Assembly: GCF_032854445.1 (NCBI RefSeq)
Contig: NC_088304.1
Coordinates: 30,015,732-30,079,731 of the forward strand
Direction: 5' to 3'
Source: Liolophura sinensis
Lineage: Eukaryota; Mollusca; Polyplacophora; Chitonida; Chitonidae
Length of the DNA stretch: 64,000 nt
In this document: positions 33,825 to 47,785 of the stretch, piece by piece
Layout of the letters: every line of letters starts with the position of its first letter
Position numbering within the stretch: position 1 is the stretch's first letter
Made by a program: the position numbers and the translations under genes
The notes under the pieces: generated by a model
Seen by the model: the letters and a program-made list of their open reading frames with translations, nothing else
Databases searched by the model: none
Told to the model about the DNA's origin: nothing

Positions 33825-34057
33825 TACTGATGGACAGAATATAACCAAAGGAGTGAAAAAGGTTTTAACACTGACAGAGATTGGGTGCCAAAGGAAAGTG
33901 AGGAAAGCTCGTATTTGACGAGAGACAGAACACCCACTCAAGTCTCGTGCGCACTTCGTGCGTTTTGTGCCGGGCCAAGACGGCCAGCCATTTGCGGTTC
34001 GCCCAAGCCGGACACGGGCCGTCTTTCACCAGTTTGAGTGGTGAGGCAGATCAAATC

Positions 34058-34219
34058 ATACTTACCTGGCACAGGGGCTACCGTGATCAATCAGGCGGTG
34101 CCCCCAGGGCGAGGCCTTCCCATTGCACTTCGGTGGGCTGACCCCTGCGATCGCCCCAAATGTGGGCGACTCGGGTGCGTAATTTTTACTCAGGGGGACT
34201 GCGTTCGCGCTATCCCCTT
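34058..34219 (+). ncRNA. U1: U1 snRNA, unit 9
   Basis: Same as the unit 2 RNA. Confidence 0.97.
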
Positions 34220-34404
34220 TCATGAACCTAAGTGAAAAACAGAATACAAACATCAACACTTGTCCTTAGTCGGAGATGCGCATCTGGATTAGACAGCCAC
34301 CACTGCACTGCTGTGTACAGGCACGTGCGCACTTCGTGTAGGGTTGGTCGCAGACGTTTGGCATGCATGTGACAGCGGCATCCAAGGCAAGTTTTCTGCA
34401 CGTA

Positions 34405-35803
34405 CCGTAAGCTGGGGTGAATTGGGACGATTTTTGTAGTCTTTTCTGCTTCAGAATATCTGATATAATAAGGACTTTTTCTTCTTATCAGTTTGCATTT
34501 AATATATGGGTTCAGCCAGCATCAGTACAAGTCTTAAATGTATAAGAGTCTGCGATTTTTTTTTGTTTGAAAGTTGTCCGAATTCCCCCCCCCCCCCCCC
34601 ACCCCCACCACAGGAGGTGGTGACTTCGGACATTTACTTTACACCAACACATAAACGAGATAAGCCAACCAAAGGGTTGGTTTCGGACTTTAATTAGGTT
34701 TTTAAAAAATACAAATTTTAACTTAAACATCTCAGGATGTTTGAAAAGTTATAAATGCACGTGTTTTGCTTAACAATGAAACAAATTTGAGAAACCGCAA
34801 TCACGTTTACACCATTTGGGAGCATAATTTTACAGTTTAAAAACAAAAGCTATGCAACACACAGTTCAAATACGGAACAGAACGTCTCTAGAATTCCTTT
34901 TGTTGACTATGGGATCCATTCACTGGCGTCAGCCGCAAATTTGAGCAGACCTCTTCGCAGTGTTTGTGGTTGATTAAGTGCTCCAACTATTTGGTCGAAA
35001 TCCACTAATGCACAGTCTTCTTCTTTGGGGTGAACAAATACATTTGTCTGCAGACTTTTTCTTCTTAGAAAAGAAACCTCAAGATCCCCATCTGAATAAT
35101 ACACGGTGTCGATCCTTCCGATGAACAGTTTCTTCACACGATCCCCGAGCCGCACTAATACCCACTGATCTACATGTAACTCCTTAATTGACTTCACGTT
35201 AACCACGCCAGTTAGTCCAGTCCTTCCACTGCTTCGCTGAGCATTTCCCGATGACGAGGTTCCCTGGACACCTTCTGTTTCTATATTATCGCAATGGCTG
35301 CTAACCCCTTTATCGGAATCTCCACCTTCTGTGCTCTCAGACGACGCTTCTGTAGATTGCTCTTCTCCTGAACTTGTTTCCTCGGAGTCACTAGTTTCAC
35401 CGTTGTCATCATCATTGTGGGATAAATCCTCTGAAGAAACACTTTTTCCCGGCTCAACACGAAGACGCTTTGCTCGTTTCTTTGGCTGTTTACAATCTGC
35501 ACCACGCATGTCTTTCAACAACGCTATTAATGCGCCATCCACTCCATGGCCTCCTGCTCCTTCAGGAGTTTTCTCGGTTTCCCTGGGAATCCTATGAAGA
35601 ACAGGGGTTGGGTCGTGAGGGACAATGCCGCACTCTTTAAACGCAGATTTTACATTTTCGCTCTGAGTGGTAGATAATTTCTCTGAAAGTTCATGAAGTA
35701 GCCGTGGGAATACATCTTTTGCAACAGTAACGATACTATTGTATACTTTTATTGGCTCACTGTCCGAATTCACCACGTTGTCCGAAGTCACCCCAATTTA
35801 CGG
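34405..35803 (-). mobile_element. Transposon relic, unit 9
   Basis: A 6-bp deletion at TAGTCTTTTCTGCTTCAG near the left end and a C-tract with the ACCCCCACC interruption. Confidence 0.88.
34907..35791 (-). pseudogene. Transposase C-terminal remnant, unit 9 (open)
   Basis: 294 codons, Glu53/His66 as in units 1, 8, 10 and 11. Confidence 0.85.
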
Positions 35804-36036
35804 TACTGATGGACAGAATATAACCAAAGGAGTGAAAAAGGTTTTAACACTGACAGAGATTGGGTGCCAAAGGAAAGTGAGGAAAGCTCGTATTTGACGA
35901 GAGACAGAACACCCACTCAAGTCTCGTGCGCACTTCGTGCGTTTTGTGCCGGGCCAAGACGGCCAGCCATTTGCGGTTCGCCCAAGCCGGACACGGGCCG
36001 TCTTTCACCAGTTTGAGTGGTGAGGCAGATCAAATC

Positions 36037-36198
36037 ATACTTACCTGGCACAGGGGCTACCGTGATCAATCAGGCGGTGCCCCCAGGGCGAGGCCTTCCC
36101 ATTGCACTTCGGTGGGCTGACCCCTGCGATCGCCCCAAATGTGGGCGACTCGGGTGCGTAATTTTTACTCAGGGGGACTGCGTTCGCGCTATCCCCTT
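36037..36198 (+). ncRNA. U1: U1 snRNA, unit 10
   Basis: Same as the unit 2 RNA. Confidence 0.97.
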
Positions 36199-36383
36199 TC
36201 ATGAACCTAAGTGAAAAACAGAATACAAACATCAACACTTGTCCTTAGTCGGAGATGCGCATCTGGATTAGACAGCCACCACTGCACTGCTGTGTACAGG
36301 CACGTGCGCACTTCGTGTAGGGTTGGTCGCAGACGTTTGGCATGCATGTGACAGCGGCATCCAAGGCAAGTTTTCTGCACGTA

Positions 36384-37785
36384 CCGTAAGCTGGGGTGAA
36401 TTGGGACGATTTTTGTAGTCTTTTCTTTCTGTGCTTCAGAATATCTGATATAATAAGGACTTTTTCTTCTTATCAGTTTGCATTTAATATATGGGTTCAG
36501 CCAGCATCAGTACAAGTCTTAAATGTATAAGAGTCTGCGATTTTTTTTTGTTTGAAAGTTGTCCGAATTCCCCCCCCCCCCCCCCCCACCCCCACCACAG
36601 GAGGTGGTGACTTCGGACATTTACTTTACACCAACACATAAACGAGATAAGCCAACCAAAGGGTTGGTTTCGGACTTTAATTAGGTTTTTAAAAAATACA
36701 AATTTTAACTTAAACATCTCAGGATGTTTGAAAAGTTATAAATGCACGTGTTTTGCTTAACAATGAAACAAATTTGAGAAACCGCAATCACGTTTACACC
36801 ATTTGGGAGCATAATTTTACAGTTTAAAAACAAAAGCTATGCAACACACAGTTCAAATACGGAACAGAACGTCTCTAGAATTCCTTTTGTTGACTATGGG
36901 ATCCATTCACTGGCGTCAGCCGCAAATTTGAGCAGACCTCTTCGCAGTGTTTGTGGTTGATTAAGTGCTCCAACTATTTGGTCGAAATCCACTAATGCAC
37001 AGTCTTCTTCTTTGGGGTGAACAAATACATTTGTCTGCAGACTTTTTCTTCTTAGAAAAGAAACCTCAAGATCCCCATCTGAATAATACACGGTGTCGAT
37101 CCTTCCGATGAACAGTTTCTTCACACGATCCCCGAGCCGCACTAATACCCACTGATCTACATGTAACTCCTTAATTGACTTCACGTTAACCACGCCAGTT
37201 AGTCCAGTCCTTCCACTGCTTCGCTGAGCATTTCCCGATGACGAGGTTCCCTGGACACCTTCTGTTTCTATATTATCGCAATGGCTGCTAACCCCTTTAT
37301 CGGAATCTCCACCTTCTGTGCTCTCAGACGACGCTTCTGTAGATTGCTCTTCTCCTGAACTTGTTTCCTCGGAGTCACTAGTTGTTGTCATCATCATTGT
37401 GGGATAAATCCTCTGAAGAAACACTTTTTCCCGGCTCAACACGAAGACGCTTTGCTCGTTTCTTTGGCTGTTTACAATCTGCACCACGCATGTCTTTCAA
37501 CAACGCTATTAATGCGCCATCCACTCCATGGCCTCCTGCTCCTTCAGGAGTTTTCTCGGTTTCCCTGGGAATCCTATGAAGAACAGGGGTTGGGTCGTGA
37601 GGGACAATGCCGCACTCTTTAAACGCAGATTTTACATTTTCGCTCTGAGTGGTAGATAATTTCTCTGAAAGTTCATGAAGTAGCCGTGGGAATACATCTT
37701 TTGCAACAGTAACGATACTATTGTATACTTTTATTGGCTCACTGTCCGAATTCACCACGTTGTCCGAAGTCACCCCAATTTACGG
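36384..37785 (-). mobile_element. Transposon relic, unit 10
   Basis: C-tract with the ACCCCCACC interruption; otherwise intact ends. Confidence 0.88.
36894..37773 (-). pseudogene. Transposase C-terminal remnant, unit 10 (frameshifted)
   Basis: A 5-bp deletion at CACTAGTTGTTGTC (others CACTAGTTTCACCGTTGTC) near 37383 shifts the frame and splits it into 131-codon and downstream parts. Glu53/His66. Confidence 0.88.
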
Positions 37786-38018
37786 TACTGATGGACAGAA
37801 TATAACCAAAGGAGTGAAAAAGGTTTTAACACTGACAGAGATTGGGTGCCAAAGGAAAGTGAGGAAAGCTCGTATTTGACGAGAGACAGAACACCCACTC
37901 AAGTCTCGTGCGCACTTCGTGCGTTTTGTGCCGGGCCAAGACGGCCAGCCATTTGCGGTTCGCCCAAGCCGGACACGGGCCGTCTTTCACCAGTTTGAGT
38001 GGTGAGGCAGATCAAATC

Positions 38019-38180
38019 ATACTTACCTGGCACAGGGGCTACCGTGATCAATCAGGCGGTGCCCCCAGGGCGAGGCCTTCCCATTGCACTTCGGTGGGCT
38101 GACCCCTGCGATCGCCCCAAATGTGGGCGACTCGGGTGCGTAATTTTTACTCAGGGGGACTGCGTTCGCGCTATCCCCTT
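38019..38180 (+). ncRNA. U1: U1 snRNA, unit 11
   Basis: Same as the unit 2 RNA. Confidence 0.97.
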
Positions 38181-38365
38181 TCATGAACCTAAGTGAAAAA
38201 CAGAATACAAACATCAACACTTGTCCTTAGTCGGAGATGCGCATCTGGATTAGACAGCCACCACTGCACTGCTGTGTACAGGCACGTGCGCACTTCGTGT
38301 AGGGTTGGTCGCAGACGTTTGGCATGCATGTGACAGCGGCATCCAAGGCAAGTTTTCTGCACGTA

Positions 38366-39634
38366 CCGTAAGCTGGGGTGAATTGGGACGATTTTTGTAG
38401 TCTTTTCTTTCTGTGCTTCAGAATATCTGATATAATAAGGACTTTTTCTTCTTATCAGTTTGCATTTAATATATGGGTTCAGCCAGCATCAGTACAAGTC
38501 TTAAATGTATAAGAGTCTGCGATTTTTTTTTGTTTGAAAGTTGTCCGAATTCCCCCCCCCCCCACCCCCACCACAGGAGTTATAAATGCACGTGTTTTGC
38601 TTAACAATGAAACAAATTTGAGAAACCGCAATCACGTTTACACCATTTGGGAGCATAATTTTACAGTTTAAAAACAAAAGCTATGCAACACACAGTTCAA
38701 ATACGGAACAGAACGTCTCTAGAATTCCTTTTGTTGACTATGGGATCCATTCACTGGCGTCAGCCGCAAATTTGAGCAGACCTCTTCGCAGTGTTTGTGG
38801 TTGATTAAGTGCTCCAACTATTTGGTCGAAATCCACTAATGCACAGTCTTCTTCTTTGGGGTGAACAAATACATTTGTCTGCAGACTTTTTCTTCTTAGA
38901 AAAGAAACCTCAAGATCCCCATCTGAATAATACACGGTGTCGATCCTTCCGATGAACAGTTTCTTCACACGATCCCCGAGCCGCACTAATACCCACTGAT
39001 CTACATGTAACTCCTTAATTGACTTCACGTTAACCACGCCAGTTAGTCCAGTCCTTCCACTGCTTCGCTGAGCATTTCCCGATGACGAGGTTCCCTGGAC
39101 ACCTTCTGTTTCTATATTATCGCAATGGCTGCTAACCCCTTTATCGGAATCTCCACCTTCTGTGCTCTCAGACGACGCTTCTGTAGATTGCTCTTCTCCT
39201 GAACTTGTTTCCTCGGAGTCACTAGTTTCACCGTTGTCATCATCATTGTGGGATAAATCCTCTGAAGAAACACTTTTTCCCGGCTCAACACGAAGACGCT
39301 TTGCTCGTTTCTTTGGCTGTTTACAATCTGCACCACGCATGTCTTTCAACAACGCTATTAATGCGCCATCCACTCCATGGCCTCCTGCTCCTTCAGGAGT
39401 TTTCTCGGTTTCCCTGGGAATCCTATGAAGAACAGGGGTTGGGTCGTGAGGGACAATGCCGCACTCTTTAAACGCAGATTTTACATTTTCGCTCTGAGTG
39501 GTAGATAATTTCTCTGAAAGTTCATGAAGTAGCCGTGGGAATACATCTTTTGCAACAGTAACGATACTATTGTATACTTTTATTGGCTCACTGTCCGAAT
39601 TCACCACGTTGTCCGAAGTCACCCCAATTTACGG
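38366..39634 (-). mobile_element. Transposon relic, unit 11 (132-bp deletion)
   Basis: Sequence jumps from CACAGGAG to TTATAAATGC near 38579, removing 132 bp including the right arm of the C-tract hairpin. AG at both breakpoints suggests a microhomology deletion. Confidence 0.9.
38738..39622 (-). pseudogene. Transposase C-terminal remnant, unit 11 (open)
   Basis: 294 codons, Glu53/His66; the nearby deletion does not reach the frame. Confidence 0.85.
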
Positions 39635-39867
39635 TACTGATGGACAGAATATAACCAAAGGAGTGAAAAAGGTTTTAACACTGACAGAGATTGGGTGCCA
39701 AAGGAAAGTGAGGAAAGCTCGTATTTGACGAGAGACAGAACACCCACTCAAGTCTCGTGCGCACTTCGTGCGTTTTGTGCCGGGCCAAGACGGCCAGCCA
39801 TTTGCGGTTCGCCCAAGCCGGACACGGGCCGTCTTTCACCAGTTTGAGTGGTGAGGCAGATCAAATC

Positions 39868-40029
39868 ATACTTACCTGGCACAGGGGCTACCGTGATCAA
39901 TCAGGCGGTGCCCCCAGGGCGAGGCCTTCCCATTGCACTTCGGTGGGCTGACCCCTGCGATCGCCCCAAATGTGGGCGACTCGGGTGCGTAATTTTTACT
40001 CAGGGGGACTGCGTTCGCGCTATCCCCTT
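39868..40029 (+). ncRNA. U1: U1 snRNA, unit 12
   Basis: Same as the unit 2 RNA. Confidence 0.97.
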
Positions 40030-40214
40030 TCATGAACCTAAGTGAAAAACAGAATACAAACATCAACACTTGTCCTTAGTCGGAGATGCGCATCTGGATT
40101 AGACAGCCACCACTGCACTGCTGTGTACAGGCACGTGCGCACTTCGTGTAGGGTTGGTCGCAGACGTTTGGCATGCATGTGACAGCGGCATCCAAGGCAA
40201 GTTTTCTGCACGTA

Positions 40215-41619
40215 CCGTAAGCTGGGGTGAATTGGGACGATTTTTGTAGTCTTTTCTTTCTGTGCTTCAGAATATCTGATATAATAAGGACTTTTTCTTC
40301 TTATCAGTTTGCATTTAATATATGGGTTCAGCCAGCATCAGTACAAGTCTTAAATGTATAAGAGTCTGCGATTTTTTTTTGTTTGAAAGTTGTCCGAATT
40401 CCCCCCCCCCCCCCCCACCCCCACCACAGGAGGTGGTGACTTCGGACATTTACTTTACACCAACACATAAACGAGATAAGCCAACCAAAGGGTTGGTTTC
40501 GGACTTTAATTAGGTTTTTAAAAAATACAAATTTTAACTTAAACATCTCAGGATGTTTGAAAAGTTATAAATGCACGTGTTTTGCTTAACAATGAAACAA
40601 ATTTGAGAAACCGCAATCACGTTTACACCATTTGGGAGCATAATTTTACAGTTTAAAAACAAAAGCTATGCAACACACAGTTCAAATACGGAACAGAACG
40701 TCTCTAGAATTCCTTTTGTTGACTATGGGATCCATTCACTGGCGTCAGCCGCAAATTTGAGCAGACCTCTTCGCAGTGTTTGTGGTTGATTAAGTGCTCC
40801 AACTATTTGGTCGAAATCCACTAATGCACAGTCTTCTTCTTTGGGGTGAACAAATACATTTGTCTGCAGACTTTTTCTTCTTAGAAAAGAAACCTCAAGA
40901 TCCCCATCTGAATAATACACGGTGTCGATCCTTCCGATGAACAGTTTCTTCACACGATCCCCGAGCCGCACTAATACCCACTGATCTACATGTAACTCCT
41001 TAATTGACTTCACGTTAACCACGCCAGTTAGTCCAGTCCTTCCACTGCTTCGCTGAGCATTTCCCGATGACGAGGTTCCCTGGACACCTTCTGTTTCTAT
41101 ATTATCGCAATGGCTGCTAACCCCTTTATCGGAATCTCCACCTTCTGTGCTCTCAGACGACGCTTCTGTAGATTGCTCTTCTCCTGAACTTGTTTCCTCG
41201 GAGTCACTAGTTTCACCGTTGTCATCATCATTGTGGGATAAATCCTCTGAAGAAACACTTTTTCCCGGCTCAACACGAAGACGCTTTGCTCGTTTCTTTG
41301 GCTGTTTACAATCTGCACCACGCATGTCTTTCAACAACGCTATTAATGCGCCATCCACTCCATGGCCTCCTGCTCCTTCAGGAGTTTTCTCGGTTTCCCT
41401 GGGAATCCTATCAAGAACAGGGGTTGGGTCGTGAGGGACAATGCCGCACTTTTTAAACGCAGATTTTACATTTTCGCTCTGAGTGGTAGATAATTTCTCT
41501 GAAAGTTCATGAAGTAGCCGTGGGAATACATCTTTTGCAACAGTAACGATACTATTGTATACTTTTATTGGCTCACTGTCCGAATTCACCACGTTGTCCG
41601 AAGTCACCCCAATTTACGG
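40215..41619 (-). mobile_element. Transposon relic, unit 12
   Basis: C-tract with the ACCCCCACC interruption, the last of the 8-12 block with it. Confidence 0.88.
40723..41607 (-). pseudogene. Transposase C-terminal remnant, unit 12 (open)
   Basis: 294 codons, Lys53/Asp66, so it combines the C-tract of units 8-11 with the coding alleles of units 13-16. Confidence 0.85.
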
Positions 41620-41852
41620 TACTGATGGACAGAATATAACCAAAGGAGTGAAAAAGGTTTTAACACTGACAGAGATTGGGTGCCAAAGGAAAGTGAGGAA
41701 AGCTCGTATTTGACGAGAGACAGAACACCCACTCAAGTCTCGTGCGCACTTCGTGCGTTTTGTGCCGGGCCAAGACGGCCAGCCATTTGCGGTTCGCCCA
41801 AGCCGGACACGGGCCGTCTTTCACCAGTTTGAGTGGTGAGGCAGATCAAATC

Positions 41853-42014
41853 ATACTTACCTGGCACAGGGGCTACCGTGATCAATCAGGCGGTGCCCCC
41901 AGGGCGAGGCCTTCCCATTGCACTTCGGTGGGCTGACCCCTGCGATCGCCCCAAATGTGGGCGACTCGGGTGCGTAATTTTTACTCAGGGGGACTGCGTT
42001 CGCGCTATCCCCTT
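41853..42014 (+). ncRNA. U1: U1 snRNA, unit 13
   Basis: Same as the unit 2 RNA. Confidence 0.97.
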
Positions 42015-42199
42015 TCATGAACCTAAGTGAAAAACAGAATACAAACATCAACACTTGTCCTTAGTCGGAGATGCGCATCTGGATTAGACAGCCACCACTG
42101 CACTGCTGTGTACAGGCACGTGCGCACTTCGTGTAGGGTTGGTCGCAGACGTTTGGCATGCATGTGACAGCGGCATCCAAGGCAAGTTTTCTGCACGTA

Positions 42200-43595
42200 C
42201 CGTAAGCTGGGGTGAATTGGGACGATTTTTGTAGTCTTTTCTTTCTGTGCTTCAGAATATCTGATATAATAAGGACTTTTTCTTCTTATCAGTTTGCATT
42301 TAATATATGGGTTCAGCCAGCATCAGTACAAGTCTTAAATGTATAAGAGTCTGCGATTTTTTTTTGTTTGAAAGTTGTCCGAATTCCCCCCCCCCCCCCC
42401 ACAGGAGGTGGTGACTTCGGACATTTACTTTACACCAACACATAAACGAGATAAGCCAACCAAAGGGTTGGTTTCGGACTTTAATTAGGTTTTTAAAAAA
42501 TACAAATTTTAACTTAAACATCTCAGGATGTTTGAAAAGTTATAAATGCACGTGTTTTGCTTAACAATGAAACAAATTTGAGAAACCGCAATCACGTTTA
42601 CACCATTTGGGAGCATAATTTTACAGTTTAAAAACAAAAGCTATGCAACACACAGTTCAAATACGGAACAGAACGTCTCTAGAATTCCTTTTGTTGACTA
42701 TGGGATCCATTCACTGGCGTCAGCCGCAAATTTGAGCAGACCTCTTCGCAGTGTTTGTGGTTGATTAAGTGCTCCAACTATTTGGTCGAAATCCACTAAT
42801 GCACAGTCTTCTTCTTTGGGGTGAACAAATACATTTGTCTGCAGACTTTTTCTTCTTAGAAAAGAAACCTCAAGATCCCCATCTGAATAATACACGGTGT
42901 CGATCCTTCCCGATGAACAGTTTCTTCACACGATCCCCGAGCCGCACTAATACCCACTGATCTACATGTAACTCCTTAATTGACTTCACGTTAACCACGC
43001 CAGTTAGTCCAGTCCTTCCACTGCTTCGCTGAGCATTTCCCGATGACGAGGTTCCCTGGACACCTTCTGTTTCTATATTATCGCAATGGCTGCTAACCCC
43101 TTTATCGGAATCTCCACCTTCTGTGCTCTCAGACGACGCTTCTGTAGATTGCTCTTCTCCTGAACTTGTTTCCTCGGAGTCACTAGTTTCACCGTTGTCA
43201 TCATCATTGTGGGATAAATCCTCTGAAGAAACACTTTTTCCCGGCTCAACACGAAGACGCTTTGCTCGTTTCTTTGGCTGTTTACAATCTGCACCACGCA
43301 TGTCTTTCAACAACGCTATTAATGCGCCATCCACTCCATGGCCTCCTGCTCCTTCAGGAGTTTTCTCGGTTTCCCTGGGAATCCTATCAAGAACAGGGGT
43401 TGGGTCGTGAGGGACAATGCCGCACTTTTTAAACGCAGATTTTACATTTTCGCTCTGAGTGGTAGATAATTTCTCTGAAAGTTCATGAAGTAGCCGTGGG
43501 AATACATCTTTTGCAACAGTAACGATACTATTGTATACTTTTATTGGCTCACTGTCCGAATTCACCACGTTGTCCGAAGTCACCCCAATTTACGG
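42200..43595 (-). mobile_element. Transposon relic, unit 13
   Basis: Uninterrupted C-tract, intact ends. Confidence 0.88.
42698..43583 (-). pseudogene. Transposase C-terminal remnant, unit 13 (frameshifted)
   Basis: One extra C at CCTTCCCGATGAAC near 42910 (others CCTTCCGATGAAC) shifts the frame after codon 228. Lys53/Asp66. Confidence 0.88.
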
Positions 43596-43828
43596 TACTG
43601 ATGGACAGAATATAACCAAAGGAGTGAAAAAGGTTTTAACACTGACAGAGATTGGGTGCCAAAGGAAAGTGAGGAAAGCTCGTATTTGACGAGAGACAGA
43701 ACACCCACTCAAGTCTCGTGCGCACTTCGTGCGTTTTGTGCCGGGCCAAGACGGCCAGCCATTTGCGGTTCGCCCAAGCCGGACACGGGCCGTCTTTCAC
43801 CAGTTTGAGTGGTGAGGCAGATCAAATC

Positions 43829-43990
43829 ATACTTACCTGGCACAGGGGCTACCGTGATCAATCAGGCGGTGCCCCCAGGGCGAGGCCTTCCCATTGCACT
43901 TCGGTGGGCTGACCCCTGCGATCGCCCCAAATGTGGGCGACTCGGGTGCGTAATTTTTACTCAGGGGGACTGCGTTCGCGCTATCCCCTT
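43829..43990 (+). ncRNA. U1: U1 snRNA, unit 14
   Basis: Same as the unit 2 RNA. Confidence 0.97.
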
Positions 43991-44175
43991 TCATGAACCT
44001 AAGTGAAAAACAGAATACAAACATCAACACTTGTCCTTAGTCGGAGATGCGCATCTGGATTAGACAGCCACCACTGCACTGCTGTGTACAGGCACGTGCG
44101 CACTTCGTGTAGGGTTGGTCGCAGACGTTTGGCATGCATGTGACAGCGGCATCCAAGGCAAGTTTTCTGCACGTA

Positions 44176-45574
44176 CCGTAAGCTGGGGTGAATTGGGACG
44201 ATTTTTGTAGTCTTTTCTTTCTGTGCTTCAGAATATCTGATATAATAAGGACTTTTTCTTCTTATCAGTTTGCATTTAATATATGGGTTCAGCCAGCATC
44301 AGTACAAGTCTTAAATGTATAAGAGTCTGCGATTTTTTTTTGTTTGAAAGTTGTCCGAATTCCCCCCCCCCCCCCCCCCCACAGGAGGTGGTGACTTCGG
44401 ACATTTACTTTACACCAACACATAAACGAGATAAGCCAACCAAAGGGTTGGTTTCGGACTTTAATTAGGTTTTTAAAAAATACAAATTTTAACTTAAACA
44501 TCTCAGGATGTTTGAAAAGTTATAAATGCACGTGTTTTGCTTAACAATGAAACAAATTTGAGAAACCGCAATCACGTTTACACCATTTGGGAGCATAATT
44601 TTACAGTTTAAAAACAAAAGCTATGCAACACACAGTTCAAATACGGAACAGAACGTCTCTAGAATTCCTTTTGTTGACTATGGGATCCATTCACTGGCGT
44701 CAGCCGCAAATTTGAGCAGACCTCTTCGCAGTGTTTGTGGTTGATTAAGTGCTCCAACTATTTGGTCGAAATCCACTAATGCACAGTCTTCTTCTTTGGG
44801 GTGAACAAATACATTTGTCTGCAGACTTTTTCTTCTTAGAAAAGAAACCTCAAGATCCCCATCTGAATAATACACGGTGTCGATCCTTCCGATGAACAGT
44901 TTCTTCACACGATCCCCGAGCCGCACTAATACCCACTGATCTACATGTAACTCCTTAATTGACTTCACGTTAACCACGCCAGTTAGTCCAGTCCTTCCAC
45001 TGCTTCGCTGAGCATTTCCCGATGACGAGGTTCCCTGGACACCTTCTGTTTCTATATTATCGCAATGGCTGCTAACCCCTTTATCGGAATCTCCACCTTC
45101 TGTGCTCTCAGACGACGCTTCTGTAGATTGCTCTTCTCCTGAACTTGTTTCCTCGGAGTCACTAGTTTCACCGTTGTCATCATCATTGTGGGATAAATCC
45201 TCTGAAGAAACACTTTTTCCCGGCTCAACACGAAGACGCTTTGCTCGTTTCTTTGGCTGTTTACAATCTGCACCACGCATGTCTTTCAACAACGCTATTA
45301 ATGCGCCATCCACTCCATGGCCTCCTGCTCCTTCAGGAGTTTTCTCGGTTTCCCTGGGAATCCTATCAAGAACAGGGGTTGGGTCGTGAGGGACAATGCC
45401 GCACTTTTTAAACGCAGATTTTACATTTTCGCTCTGAGTGGTAGATAATTTCTCTGAAAGTTCATGAAGTAGCCGTGGGAATACATCTTTTGCAACAGTA
45501 ACGATACTATTGTATACTTTTATTGGCTCACTGTCCGAATTCACCACGTTGTCCGAAGTCACCCCAATTTACGG
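44176..45574 (-). mobile_element. Transposon relic, unit 14
   Basis: Long uninterrupted C-tract. Confidence 0.88.
44678..45562 (-). pseudogene. Transposase C-terminal remnant, unit 14 (open)
   Basis: 294 codons, Lys53/Asp66. Confidence 0.85.
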
Positions 45575-45807
45575 TACTGATGGACAGAATATAACCAAAG
45601 GAGTGAAAAAGGTTTTAACACTGACAGAGATTGGGTGCCAAAGGAAAGTGAGGAAAGCTCGTATTTGACGAGAGACAGAACACCCACTCAAGTCTCGTGC
45701 GCACTTCGTGCGTTTTGTGCCGGGCCAAGACGGCCAGCCATTTGCGGTTCGCCCAAGCCGGACACGGGCCGTCTTTCACCAGTTTGAGTGGTGAGGCAGA
45801 TCAAATC

Positions 45808-45969
45808 ATACTTACCTGGCACAGGGGCTACCGTGATCAATCAGGCGGTGCCCCCAGGGCGAGGCCTTCCCATTGCACTTCGGTGGGCTGACCCCTGCGA
45901 TCGCCCCAAATGTGGGCGACTCGGGTGCGTAATTTTTACTCAGGGGGACTGCGTTCGCGCTATCCCCTT
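45808..45969 (+). ncRNA. U1: U1 snRNA, unit 15
   Basis: Same as the unit 2 RNA. Confidence 0.97.
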
Positions 45970-46154
45970 TCATGAACCTAAGTGAAAAACAGAATACAAA
46001 CATCAACACTTGTCCTTAGTCGGAGATGCGCATCTGGATTAGACAGCCACCACTGCACTGCTGTGTACAGGCACGTGCGCACTTCGTGTAGGGTTGGTCG
46101 CAGACGTTTGGCATGCATGTGACAGCGGCATCCAAGGCAAGTTTTCTGCACGTA

Positions 46155-47549
46155 CCGTAAGCTGGGGTGAATTGGGACGATTTTTGTAGTCTTTTCTTTC
46201 TGTGCTTCAGAATATCTGATATAATAAGGACTTTTTCTTCTTATCAGTTTGCATTTAATATATGGGTTCAGCCAGCATCAGTACAAGTCTTAAATGTATA
46301 AGAGTCTGCGATTTTTTTTTGTTTGAAAGTTGTCCGAATTCCCCCCCCCCCCCCCACAGGAGGTGGTGACTTCGGACATTTACTTTACACCAACACATAA
46401 ACGAGATAAGCCAACCAAAGGGTTGGTTTCGGACTTTAATTAGGTTTTTAAAAAATACAAATTTTAACTTAAACATCTCAGGATGTTTGAAAAGTTATAA
46501 ATGCACGTGTTTTGCTTAACAATGAAACAAATTTGAGAAACCGCAATCACGTTTACACCATTTGGGAGCATAATTTTACAGTTTAAAAACAAAAGCTATG
46601 CAACACACAGTTCAAATACGGAACAGAACGTCTCTAGAATTCCTTTTGTTGACTATGGGATCCATTCACTGGCGTCAGCCGCAAATTTGAGCAGACCTCT
46701 TCGCAGTGTTTGTGGTTGATTAAGTGCTCCAACTATTTGGTCGAAATCCACTAATGCACAGTCTTCTTCTTTGGGGTGAACAAATACATTTGTCTGCAGA
46801 CTTTTTCTTCTTAGAAAAGAAACCTCAAGATCCCCATCTGAATAATACACGGTGTCGATCCTTCCGATGAACAGTTTCTTCACACGATCCCCGAGCCGCA
46901 CTAATACCCACTGATCTACATGTAACTCCTTAATTGACTTCACGTTAACCACGCCAGTTAGTCCAGTCCTTCCACTGCTTCGCTGAGCATTTCCCGATGA
47001 CGAGGTTCCCTGGACACCTTCTGTTTCTATATTATCGCAATGGCTGCTAACCCCTTTATCGGAATCTCCACCTTCTGTGCTCTCAGACGACGCTTCTGTA
47101 GATTGCTCTTCTCCTGAACTTGTTTCCTCGGAGTCACTAGTTTCACCGTTGTCATCATCATTGTGGGATAAATCCTCTGAAGAAACACTTTTTCCCGGCT
47201 CAACACGAAGACGCTTTGCTCGTTTCTTTGGCTGTTTACAATCTGCACCACGCATGTCTTTCAACAACGCTATTAATGCGCCATCCACTCCATGGCCTCC
47301 TGCTCCTTCAGGAGTTTTCTCGGTTTCCCTGGGAATCCTATCAAGAACAGGGGTTGGGTCGTGAGGGACAATGCCGCACTTTTTAAACGCAGATTTTACA
47401 TTTTCGCTCTGAGTGGTAGATAATTTCTCTGAAAGTTCATGAAGTAGCCGTGGGAATACATCTTTTGCAACAGTAACGATACTATTGTATACTTTTATTG
47501 GCTCACTGTCCGAATTCACCACGTTGTCCGAAGTCACCCCAATTTACGG
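46155..47549 (-). mobile_element. Transposon relic, unit 15
   Basis: Uninterrupted C-tract. The spacer after it has a private 3-bp insertion (AAAGGAGTAGTGAAAAAGG). Confidence 0.88.
46653..47537 (-). pseudogene. Transposase C-terminal remnant, unit 15 (open)
   Basis: 294 codons, Lys53/Asp66. Confidence 0.85.
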
Positions 47550-47785
47550 TACTGATGGACAGAATATAACCAAAGGAGTAGTGAAAAAGGTTTTAACACT
47601 GACAGAGATTGGGTGCCAAAGGAAAGTGAGGAAAGCTCGTATTTGACGAGAGACAGAACACCCACTCAAGTCTCGTGCGCACTTCGTGCGTTTTGTGCCG
47701 GGCCAAGACGGCCAGCCATTTGCGGTTCGCCCAAGCCGGACACGGGCCGTCTTTCACCAGTTTGAGTGGTGAGGCAGATCAAATC